Shown: piece after piece, positions 27,501-39,500 of the stretch
How the letters are laid out: each line of letters begins with the position of its first letter
How positions within the stretch are numbered: the stretch's first letter is position 1
Origin: Galaxea fascicularis
Taxonomy: Eukaryota > Cnidaria > Anthozoa > Scleractinia > Euphylliidae
Direction of reading: 5' to 3'
Assembly: GCA_948470475.1 (NCBI GenBank)
Contig: OX419335.1
Coordinates: forward strand, 12,770,919-12,834,918
DNA: 64,000 bases
The notes under the pieces: generated by a model
What the model was told of the DNA's origin: nothing
The model's input: the letters and a program-made list of their open reading frames with translations, nothing else
Databases searched by the model: none
Program-made: the position numbers and the translations under genes

Positions 27501-30500
27501 GCCCTTATGATCAACAGCGACCTGTGGAGAGCAGCCATCCGTGATTCTCGAGTTGGTGTTGGCTAAGACCCTCGACTGTAGTAGTAGTAGTAGTAGTAGT
27601 AAACGTTTAGCCAAACAGGTACTCTTGGAAGAATTTAGAAATTTGCTGCACCAATTTTATATGAAACTTGCATTTGAGTATTTAAATTTTTGCAACATTT
27701 CACTAACTCATAATTTTACACAGACCTTAAAATTTGAAATAATTTTTACTCTTTTACTTGGTGTGTTTTTTTGTTCATGAAGAAAGCTTGTCTCACAAAA
27801 ATTGCCAGAAAAGATTCCCATGGGGATAGATTTATGGTGACAAATTAATGTGAAGTCAATAAGTTGATTAGTGTATATGGGTTCTCGGCCTTGGTGAGCA
27901 GAGTTATATAGGTGAACATGTCAGGTACAAAAGAGACGGCAGTCCCTCCTTCTCTTCTTGCCTCTTCCCCGATTCCCCTGACTTGGTTCAGTTTGCTTGC
28001 TTGCTTGATTTACTCTTGCAGTCTCATGTGGTTTCGCAGGGTTTTGATGGAGCTGTCTTTGCTGCCTTGGAACTGAATGAGTCTTTTCCACAGAGAATTT
28101 TCAATTGAAGAACATTCCTCAGTGGACATGAGAAGCAACGGTAAAACTATTGTTGGGAATTTGGTTATTGCTTGACAATCACTCACTCACAATAGAAACT
28201 TTTCATAAAAACAGATATCTTTCTCTCACAACATCCTTAGTTCGATTACAACACACTCTCGATTTTCTAGAACAAAAGACAAACAAATTGTACATCGCTT
28301 CCATCTGAATGGCCACAGTTAATAATATTATGACAGATTCAATGCCTCTCCTTTTCCGGTCAACTAAGCAATCAACTTTAAACATGCTAAAAGGTCTAAA
28401 AGGGTAATGCTAATAGAAAGATTATGTAAACACACAATTTATGACACTATCAACTGAAGGTACTTTACGTTTTTTGTATCTGCTTAGCCAAGATTTTGGG
28501 TTAAATCAGGTGCTATAATGCAATTCTGTGTTCCCAGTGACTGTTGGCAGTGACATTGGCAGGTTCATACCTCTTTTTGTCTTTTCTACAGACATTTCTA
28601 TTAAACTATTTTGTATAGCAGCATATCAGCAGGGCTGGGCAGGTCATAAGATAAGCAGACTTGTGTACAGCTGTAAATGCCAGTAAAAATCAATTGTAGA
28701 ACCCCACTTTAGGGCTTGGCTATAAAATAATCAACGGCTCCTGTGAGCCTGCTCATGGATGGAGAACACTACAATACTTTGTGCTTAAAGCAACTTTTCA
28801 CTTTCTTGAAAAACAGATGGGCAAGAAACCCATACATTTCGTTTGTGTTTTGTGGGAGCCCATCGTTGTCAGGTGCACCTCTTGGAAAACTAGAACCCTT
28901 TACTGTACATGCTTTATGTTTTCTGTCACTTTATACAGGCATACATAATACCATGCAAAAACTCTGTAATCAGCTCACCCGAGGAATAGTGAAGAGCAGC
29001 TCTCCTGCAAGATCAAACACCACTATCTCTCCACAGCTATGACAAATACAGATTATCATAAACACATGTTCGTAAGTAATTTCTACGAAGCTAGCCAAAC
29101 AAGGGCAACTGATTATGGATGAGATAATAATGGGCAATTATTTGATAAAAATAATGTTCCCCATTTTCATTCAATCCAAAATCCAAATGTTGTCATAAAA
29201 TTACAGAAGCAGAAAGTGTGCTGTTGATATCCAAAGTTAAACATTACTCAGAGCACATCAAAGAATGATTTGTTTCTGTGGGTGACAGATTTTGCTCCGT
29301 TATGGGGGAGTCAAGAGCAAAGTATTTTCAAATGTTGTTCAGACATTAGATACTGTAACCTTAAAGATCTGGTGTACATTTCTCAAAACACCCAAAAACT
29401 TTTCGGGTGCTTTTTCGGGAGCGGTTTTCAGGTTCCGAAAAGTGTTTCTCAAAACACCCAAAAATGCCCTGTATTGCTTCAAGATTTTTTTCGGGGTTAT
29501 TTTTCGGGCCAGCCATCTTGCATTAGCCGAGTTGCAAAGTTGCAACAGATTCTAGAATGTTTTTTTTTCCTTTAAGAAATATGTCCTGTGATGCTGAGAT
29601 GCACATAATTGGGATGCACAAGAAATAATTTCAAAAATATCGTCTCAGCCAGCAGATGCCCGGAAACACCAAAATCTTTTAATTCTACAGCTGAGTCCGG
29701 AGGATTTCGATTCTAAGCTTGCTGCACGCCTGTTTTGTATTGTACAAGTAATAGGCTCGACAGTCTCACTTTTTTGGCCAGGTATAAAACCTTATGGAGT
29801 ATAAAGTCACTGCTCTGTGCCATACTCGAAACTTGGAAATGAAGAAAAGCACATCAACAACCTCAAGAGCACTTTTTCAGTAAGACTTAGCTTACGGTTT
29901 TGGTGTTTGTACTGTTACACACAAACAGGAATCAACAAAACAGGTAAGCTTAAATCGCTTCTTTTTTCTTCACTTTTTTTAGTTTTCGATCTCTAGTGCA
30001 CTGTTAGCTGTAAGCTTGTCGGCCAAGCTTAAATACTGTGGTGCACTAAACAAAAATACGTGGAGACATTATAACATAATGTAGCAAATAGTCATCAAAT
30101 AAATTGTTAATTGAGTTTTCCATTCAAGTAATTAAAGTTACCCCCATTTCAACTACTTTTGGTTAAGTTTTCATTAATTACGTTTTTATTGTTTTAGGCA
30201 ATCCTTAAAGCAAAGTTCTCTATCACAGTCAGTCTGAGTAGCAAAAAGGCTGCATAGGAGGGGATAACAATGGGGGTCAATGCAGTCAATTCAGGAGACC
30301 GCAAACTGTTGACCAGGGGCCGGTTCCTGAAAGGTGTAATAACTCTATTCCAGGGATAAATGTGCCTTATTTAGTTATTTATCCGTTGAATAAGGCACAT
30401 TTATCCCTGGAATTGAGGTATTACACCTTTCAGGAACCGGCCCCAGGTGAATATCTAGTTTTATTTAATGTATACTTAAATTCAATTACATTCATGGCTT

Positions 30501-33500
30501 GATCTAATGCAGTATCTGTGATGCAGGCAATTCACTCAATTCCACATTTTTTTCCAGTCCTAAACTGTTATTTGACACTTGCTGCCACTTATGTGTACTC
30601 TGAAAATCTGGTGATGCTGTGGTTTAATATAATTTAAGACGAAATAGATCTTCACATGTTATATTGTTGTGTTCACTATGTGAACCACAAGGCTCATGCA
30701 GTTTTAGTGATTAATAATGGTAATAGGGATACATAGAGACCGATTTGGTTTGTAATCATATGCATAATAAACACAATTGGACAGTTGTTCTGGGGGAGTC
30801 TGATTTGCTAACTCATGAGTTATGATCATGATACAGTAAAATGAGGTGGCAAAGAGGGACAAATTACTTGTCCCTATTTGTCGCCTTATTTTACTGTTGA
30901 TTGATATAATTGTTAGAGATCAATCCTTTATATATTGCTGTTGTTCTTTTGACAGCAATAGCCCAATTTCAATATATTAAAATTCACTCTTGTACAAAAT
31001 TAGGCATCACCTCGAGACTCTGGGGAAAAACTCATACAAATCCTTATTTTGGTCCCGGGAGCCTTGAAGGCATATTTATTGTTTTAAGTTGAATTTTAAT
31101 GTATCGCAGTTGGTCTATTAAGAGTTTTGTTATTCTTTAGGTCAAAAAGCGATGGGAAGACCTCCCAGCATCTGTAAAGAAGAAAGGCAGGCACACAATT
31201 CTGAAAGTCACAGACTTAAAATAACAGGCAATGGAAATTTTGCCAGATGATGAGGTAAAAGATAATTGACATAATTGTTATATACAGGGATCAAAGATTG
31301 GTGATGTATTCCACTCAGTGGATCGGCAATCCTCTTGGGCTATTTTCGTCATTAAATGCAACATTTGCAAGTTAACCATCAATGTTGGAAAGAGCAAGAC
31401 AGCTTATAACTTTCATCTTAACAATCACAGGAACCACATTGAAAGTGCAGCTGGTAGCTGTGATCTCACCAAGAATTTGCTTCAGAACACTGGAACTTAT
31501 AACTTTGACAATGACGTTACTTGCACTTACAATCATTGAACAAATAAAATGAGATAAAATGGCCATTAAACAGAAAAGGAAAGTACTTCAAACATGAGCA
31601 ATATTCAAGCAAAGAAGGCTAAATACTTAAAAGCCTGATGGACTGAATAAAGAGTAGCCTTGGAGACACCGACACCCCCCCCCCCCCCGCCCCCCAAAAA
31701 ATTATAAATTATTATGTATAATATGTTTTAAAACATACGTTATAAGCAACATTGCAGTCTTTAATATAACAGGAAAGCAATGAAATGTCGCCATATCCTG
31801 TGGCCCCGACAACAGACTGTATGAGCTCTCCAGAATGACAAGTTGCAGATGTCCTTGGGTCACAAGTGTTCCTTGGTATAAAGGGAGAAACTGACACACT
31901 TGGTAAAGATGATATTGAATTGCTTCCACTTATCTGAGCTAAGCTGTGTTTTTGTGTTTGCAATAAAATAAAGTAATACCGGTAATTGCTTTTAATTATT
32001 AAAAGAGAGCCTTTGAACCAAAAGAAAAGAAAACAAACTGAAAGGAGTATTTTTGGGAAATGATGATGGTGGGCTAAATAATCCCTTGCACTGTTTTTGC
32101 AAGCTAGTACTTCAGTAATTACTGTTTATACCATACAGCTATTTCAAAAAATAGACAGTCAATGACTGCATGTGGCTACTGCTTTAGAATCTTCCCATAC
32201 ACATGCGAAACGTTGTCAGTTGTTGAGGAAGCAAATCACCAGCCTTTACTCTTTACAAGTTCTGAGAGTCACGCAAGGCACACTTTTCTGATCAGAGTTG
32301 TATTAGAATTTTCGCTCAGTTAGTATCTGATCTTGCTTGCAATTTTTATTTCAAGGGCAAAGAGGCCGAACGGAATGCCGAACGACGGTATTTCGGATGT
32401 AAAAACGTTTCCAAAAAGCAAGCCGGAAGGACAACAGTTTCAGACCTAACTTAGTTTCTTTAAGATACTTAAATATCATTCAGGTCGAACGGCTAGGAAT
32501 ATGTGTCGCCGACATTTTTAAGTCTGACTTGCTTGTCACATTCTCAAATAAGTGAACTTGCGAAACGGCTTGTTGAGACAATTGAAACTCCTTTCCTCGA
32601 AACATTTTCAGCCTAAAATTAAAATAACTGAGCAAGACTCGCATTTAAAAACGATGGTCAACGATAATGGCGCGAGAACTTGTTAAAAATATGAATATTA
32701 AGCGTGTAGATTTCTGTACAGTAAGTGCAAAGCGCAAATTTGCATAGTAACATGATCTCTGTGAGTGCAAGAGATGTTTATCACGGAGACCAAAATAGGT
32801 TTTGAGGGTCTTTTCAAAGGTAAATCACTTTGAATCGAAATGACGCCTAGATGCAGACGTTTTTCAGTTACACAATATCTTACGGTCTATTTTGTGAATA
32901 TTGTGCGACGAATTATCCGATTGTTTTGTGAACCGTGCGATGAATGCGATTCGGGTAAACATCGGCGCCCTTGGTCCTTGAATACAGTAAATCCGATATT
33001 AATCTCCTATGAGCCTTCTTGCATGGCAGGCTGTGAAGTTGAAAATTCGCCTTCTTTAGTCAATGACATAGTAAATCCACGGACACGTCGCCTCCAGAGC
33101 CAATTCGTGCTAAGTCCGGAAGCAATCGGGTCAAAATCGCCAGAGCTCATTCGTATTCTATTGTTACAGTCACTCACTCACTCACTCACTCACTCAACAG
33201 GACAGCATAGTGGCTTCGCCTCCTCTAGGAGCGCGTAGCCACAAAAACGTTGTCAAAAGAAAAGCAAAAAGCCCATAAGCCAAGACCGCAAGGTAATGTG
33301 GGATTTTTTAAAACTAGCCAACAATGCCCGCACCATTAGCAAAGATCTCCGGTGGCGCGTGCCATGCCCGTCAGATCATGTGAAGGATAAAGAAGAGAAA
33401 ATTGCTTGGTTGCAGAAATTCTCAAGGTTTTTTCAGTCATTACTGTTCTTTTTATATTTTTGCAAAGGAAGGGAGTAATTTACGAAATGCAAATCACTCA

Positions 33501-36500
33501 AATGCACGTGCAGCACGTGGTTTGAATGCTCATTAGGAAGACAAAATGGCAGCAACTTGAAGTAAGAACAGATTACACACAATGTAATAAGTATATGATT
33601 GTGAGCTGTTCTTGGTTTTCTCTTTTAAAACACGTGGACAAATGTTTACGGTGGGAGTTGAAGTCATGCTGCTTGTCGCAAATTTAACTTTAACTGCAGC
33701 AGTGAAGACCACTGTAAAACTACCCATCCTACTTTGCGGTCTTGGCTTATGGGATGTTTGCTTTTCCTTTGACAACGTTTTTTGCAATAGCTGTATACAT
33801 TTTTCACATGACAATGGTGTGTTTGTGTGCATTATGGTCATGTATCAGTGGGATCCTTCAGTGATTTCTTCATTATTGCATTTTTTTTAGACACACCATG
33901 GAAGAAAGTTTCAGGTATTATCTAGTCAGAGTTTGAGTAGGCCCTTATTATCATAAGGATATAGCATGCAAAATGAGTTTCGTTTTTAAAACTGAGTGAA
34001 AGATCAGCTGATTCTTGATTAATCATTAGTAATGAGCTGAGTAGTTAATGTGTGATCAAAGGAAGAAATTATACTCCTTGCTGACCCTATTCAACCTGAT
34101 CATAAATTTTCTCATTTAATAACTATTCATCTTTTTGTCATTTATTGTTAACTGAACATTGTTTTTCTCCTTTTCTATATTTTTTTGGGAGAACAAAGTA
34201 GCTGTTCAGTGGTGCTGAATTTCAATTTTGAAGACCAGCCAGCAGCTTTAAGTGTATGTTTAAAGGTATTTGTTTTGTTCAGCATAAATTGCTTTTTTTT
34301 TATTTCAGTTTAGTTAACACGTCCTACTGCCTTGTAATTCTTTTTGTAGTGTACATAGTTTAATATAGCCACTTTTGATCCACAATGGAATAATTTTATT
34401 TTCTAGTCAAATCGGGAAGTTCAGGAAGTTGAAGAGGATGACATTGTGGAAGTAAAGGAAGGGACTAGCAAAAGGCGTAGAAAAAAGACCATTGGGGACA
34501 CTCAGTTGGAGGTTGGTTTTTTGGTTTATTAACAAGTCATGCAAGTGTTTTCTTTATGAATTCCAGTCAAATGTGTGTTCACCTGCTTACCTACTCTGTC
34601 ATAGAATTAATTTATTTTTTCACATGATTTCAGTATTTTGAGGTGGTGACCAAGTACCATAAAATGAAAATGGAAAAGATGAAATTAGAAAGGGAACTTC
34701 TCACCAAAAAGCACAAAGAAGGTAATTGTTCATTGCACTGTACAGATTCTTCACTGATCTCTTCCCATAATAATTACAAGCCATTTGCGTGCAATCATTA
34801 CTTCTTCTTTTAATAACCAATCCTGTTTTGGATTTAGAGCCTTTCTTAGATCTCTCAAAATTAATTTGGTCATTTGTTCTTTCTATACAACAGTTACATC
34901 AGCCTTGCTTATGGTATAATCTTTTTGTTTTCCTTCCTCAGAATAAACCTTTGATGAGGAGAACAGTGGTGTTTGTTTGTGTGTTTTATATTCCTTGTTC
35001 ATTAATGGTATATGGTAACAGAATTGTAAATAAAACCACACTGCATCATTCAAAACTACACTTCTAATTAAAAAATCGGATAGACTTTTATTGACAATGG
35101 CAAATAAGCCAATCAGATTGCAAGATTAGTACAGAGTTTATGCTACTCCTTGAAGTCCTTGAAAAGTCCTGGAGTTTGCTTTTAGATTTTAGGAGCTCTT
35201 TAAAAGAAGAATTTGTAAGTGCTTGAAAACTCCTTAAATTTTAGCTTGGATGATAAATAATATAGGATTATATCTGGGGAAGCTTTTTAAAAATTGTGAC
35301 TGACCAATAGACGTATTCGGCTAACGTGTTTACATCCTTGTTGCTACCCAATTCAGATCATGTGATGATTCATTTGGGAGGTATCCATTGTGCAATTTGT
35401 CACACACAACTGATCGCATGGAAGTATGAACAACCAGAACAATTGTAACCTCCCAAATGAATCATCACATGATCTAAATTGAGTGGCAACAAGGTTGTAA
35501 ACACCTTAGCCGAATCCCTCTATGAAAACATTTTAAAACATAGTTTAAGATGAAGTAAACTTGTTATGAATACTCCTTGGATTTTCTATGCACAACCCAG
35601 CACGGACTCTTTCAGTTTGTGTCAAAGTCAAAAAATGAGTCAGATGCTTTTTAGTTACTTGCTTAAAATCATTTGGTTTTGGTCCCGAGTTTATTCGCTG
35701 GGTTAAGACATTGTACAGTAACATTCAAAGTTGTGTTATTAATAATGGCCTTACAACAGATTACTTTACTCTGGAAAGGGGTGTGAGACAAGGTGATCCC
35801 TCTCTCCATATTTGTTTGTAATTGCAGTTGAAACTCTTGCAATCGCAATTCGCCAAAATACAGAAATTAGAGGTATTAGAATTGGTGATGATGATACAAA
35901 GCTTCTCCAATATGCTGATGATACTACGGCTGTCTTGTCGGATATTGATTCGGCTCGTGCTCTTTTTAATCTCCTTGACGTTTTTAAGAAGCTCTCAGGG
36001 CTAGTAATAAATTCATCTAAAACTGAAGGGATGTGGATTGGGTCCTCTAGAGGTAAAACCTTAAAACCTTTTGGTATTAAATGGCCAGAAGAACCAATCA
36101 AAGCACTGGGGGTCTACTATTCCTATGACATTAAATTGCTGCACGAAAAAAATTTTATTGAGAGATTAGACAGTATTAGAAAACTTATAAACGTTTGGTC
36201 TCTACGAGGCCTTTCTGTTTACAGGAGGGTTACAATTATTAAGTCTCTAATCATTCCAAAATTTATTTATATTTCTTCACTTTTGCCGGTTCCTAATGAA
36301 ATCGTCATAGAGTTAAACCGTATGTTATTTAAGTTTTTGTGGAAAGGACCGGATAAAGTAACAAGACTATCCACGATAAATGAATATGATAACGGTGGTT
36401 TAAAAATGATAGACCTGGTAAGCATGATAAAATCTTTACGGTTAGCGTGGATGAAAAGAATCTTCGGGGCTAGCGAGGGTGCTTGGAAACGCTATTTATG

Positions 36501-39500
36501 TTTTCTACTTGAACGCTTTGGTGGTCTCTTCTTGTTTTACTGTAATTATGATGTTAAAGATCTCTCTATCTCCTCTCAATTTTATTCCAATTTACTTCAT
36601 TGGTGGTCAGAATTTTGTTGTGATTTCGACACAAGAAAGGAATGGAAATTTATAGTGTGGAACAACAAGGAGATACGTGTAAACAATAAGCCCATATTTC
36701 ATAGGAATTTTTTTGAAAATGGCATCATCCATGTAAGCGATCTTTTATTCGACATGGATACATTGAATTCACTTAGGATTGTTTCAAGAAAAATCAGGAA
36801 AATTAACTTCTTAACTTGGGCAGGACTTCGCCATAGTGTACCAGCGCACCTAAAAACAAACAGCTTTTCTCATTCCGAGACTACCTCAATATTGACAATT
36901 GACACGAAAGAATTTGATGTTTTAAAAAAGAAATCTAAGGATTACTACATGTTATTTACAAGAACAATTGCTCAGTTTCCAAAAAATTTGCAACATTTGA
37001 GTCAGTTGTTCAGTTTATCGGAAGAACAGTTGAATAAGGTGTTTCTGCTTCCTCATAAGGTGTCCTTTGAGTCTTATATTAAAGCTTTTCAATATAGTCC
37101 TCAATTCGATATTATTTACTAACACTAAGTTATGTAAAATAGGTTATATCCCAGATGATAAATGCTCGTTTTGCAAATCGGAACCCGAAACCCTTAACCA
37201 CGTCTTTTTCAACTGCAGACATGCGCGGCACTTTTGGAAGGAATTTGAATGGTATTATTATTCATTGACAAGAGAATTTGTCCACCTTACTCTGAAAGAC
37301 GTTATTATTGGAATAATAAACGCACAGTGCCCCTTGCTAAATTATTTGATACTGATTGCAATATCTTACATCTGGGGTTGCAAAAGAAATCAGATTTTTC
37401 CAAGCATAACCGCTTTTAAGCCAAAGGTTAAAATCAGGTATGAAATAGAAAAGTTCATATGTACTAAAACAAGCAATATGGAAAAATTTAATAAGAAGTG
37501 GGCTCTTTCCTTGGGCTCTGCACCGTAGTAATTTTTTTTTTGTTTTTGCTTTGTTTTTGTTTTTTTAGTGTCTTGTTTAGTTATTTGTTGTAGTTTTAGA
37601 ATAGGTAGTATTTCAATGTAATGTTAGTATAGGGTTAGCAATCATCTTGTAAATCGTGTTTGAAGTTTTGTCACCTAATAAAATTATTATTATTAAAAAA
37701 AATTAGTCAGATGACCCCATTTTTTGTTATTGGATCTGTTTGTTTGGCAAAAGAATTAAAAAATTCCTTCTTTCTTAGGTAGATATAGAGTATTACTCTT
37801 TGTTGAGCTGCATACTTCTCCTTTCCTTTTCTTTAAAATAATACCATACATTTTACATTGTATATTTCAGGCTGTCCCCATAATTCCTGATGTACCTTAT
37901 ATTGTCAGGAAACCTATAGTTCATAAGCCCCCAGCTTCTTTATAGGCTTCCTTGTCATTATCTTCTTAAACATTTGTAGTTCATTGTCATTAAGTTATTA
38001 TAAACTTCTAGTGTATCATTTTTTGTTTTGTTTTTTTTGGTGGTTAATGACAAAATAAAATGGCCGAAAAAATGGAAATGAAAGATTCATCATTGTGCAA
38101 AGTTAAAAAAATGGAACATGATGTTGCAACAGCATCCTGGCGAAAACTGTATCAATCCTCCCAAAAAATCTAGGTAGCGAAATCTTTGGTTTAATACACC
38201 AAATGATCTTTCAATAATGTTCCTGGTTTTGGTGTTGGAACGTTGATAGTTCTCCTCCCCAGATGTGCCAACTTTCTCAGGGTTCAGGGGGGTCATGAGG
38301 TACGGCTGTAGGGCATACCCCCTGTCCCCAAGCAACCATCCCTCTCTTTGTCTGGACTCCATGTGTTGCTGTAGAGAGCTTGCATTAAATACAGCTGAGT
38401 TGTGGACTGCTCCATGCCACTTTGCCACCAGGTTTGTAAATTTCATGTCTGCATTGCACAATGCCATGACATTGATGGCATGGTACCCTTTGTGACAGAC
38501 GTACAGGTGTTCTTCTTTAGATGGAGCCTTAATTGGAATTAGGGTACCAACAATAGCCCCCACAACCTTCGGAAAACCAGCTATAGCATAAAAATCTCTC
38601 CTGGTTTCCTGCAAATAAGGAAGTGACATAATTAAACTTCAGTTTAATTCAAGTTTGCTACTGCCCTTCATTGCAGGACGTCACAAATGTTGTCTCTACG
38701 CACAAACTTTGCAGCAATTGTAGAGTAGTTCCCAGGTTTAACTTGTTCAACATAGTTAAGGCTTTAGTAATCACTGGCATTGGAATACGGCGACACAATT
38801 CCATCAGATGGAGCGTTAAAAATGCCTTTAAAATGTCACGATATAAAAGCCAGCCTGAAAGTGATGCAAACCACAGAGAAAACAGAAACAACATCTGTTT
38901 ATTTCATCGCCAGTCATCTCAAAACTTCTACAACTGCCGTGGTAATTCTATTGTTTTATCTGTCTTTATGTGTGACTATTCATAGCCTCATAAGAGTAAA
39001 CAAATTCTGGCTGTACCCAGCTAAGAAGAGCGGAATATTCTTTAAAATATATTACTGTTTCGTGCATGCAATTGTCTCACATACACATGGTGATAGTATA
39101 CACATATCTTCACATTTTCACGATTTATCATGAATAAATAACATACATAGATATGTAATATTTACATTCAACTCTTCAAATGTTGTGGGAAACTTTATCC
39201 AGTCATTGGCCAACAAACACAAACACTGAGACACTGAGTTCACGCAGCAACTTGTGCTGGCTTTCGAGATACCCATCATATCTCTGACGACTTTGGGGAA
39301 ACTTCCGCTTGCATAATAGCGCAACGCTGTTAAAACCTAAAAGAGTTGAAAACAGGTGTCACTACCACGACAAGAGAGCTGTTCCACAGTATGATAAACG
39401 GATGTAAGCTGATTTGGACTTACGAATTAGCAGGAATTAGAAAATCACTCACCTGTGTCTCTGGAATCAGTGGACAATTTCTGTTCGTGTTTCTCCTCAG

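Noticed and set aside
29270..29575. 101-codon plus-strand open stretch with repeated SQNTQK segments
   Set aside because: The repetition comes from the two tandem copies of the Harbinger terminal motif, not from a protein.
32840..33238. 132-codon open stretch in dispersed repeat B
   Set aside because: The frame is not conserved in the second copy (41195-42110) and ends in a (CACT)n run.
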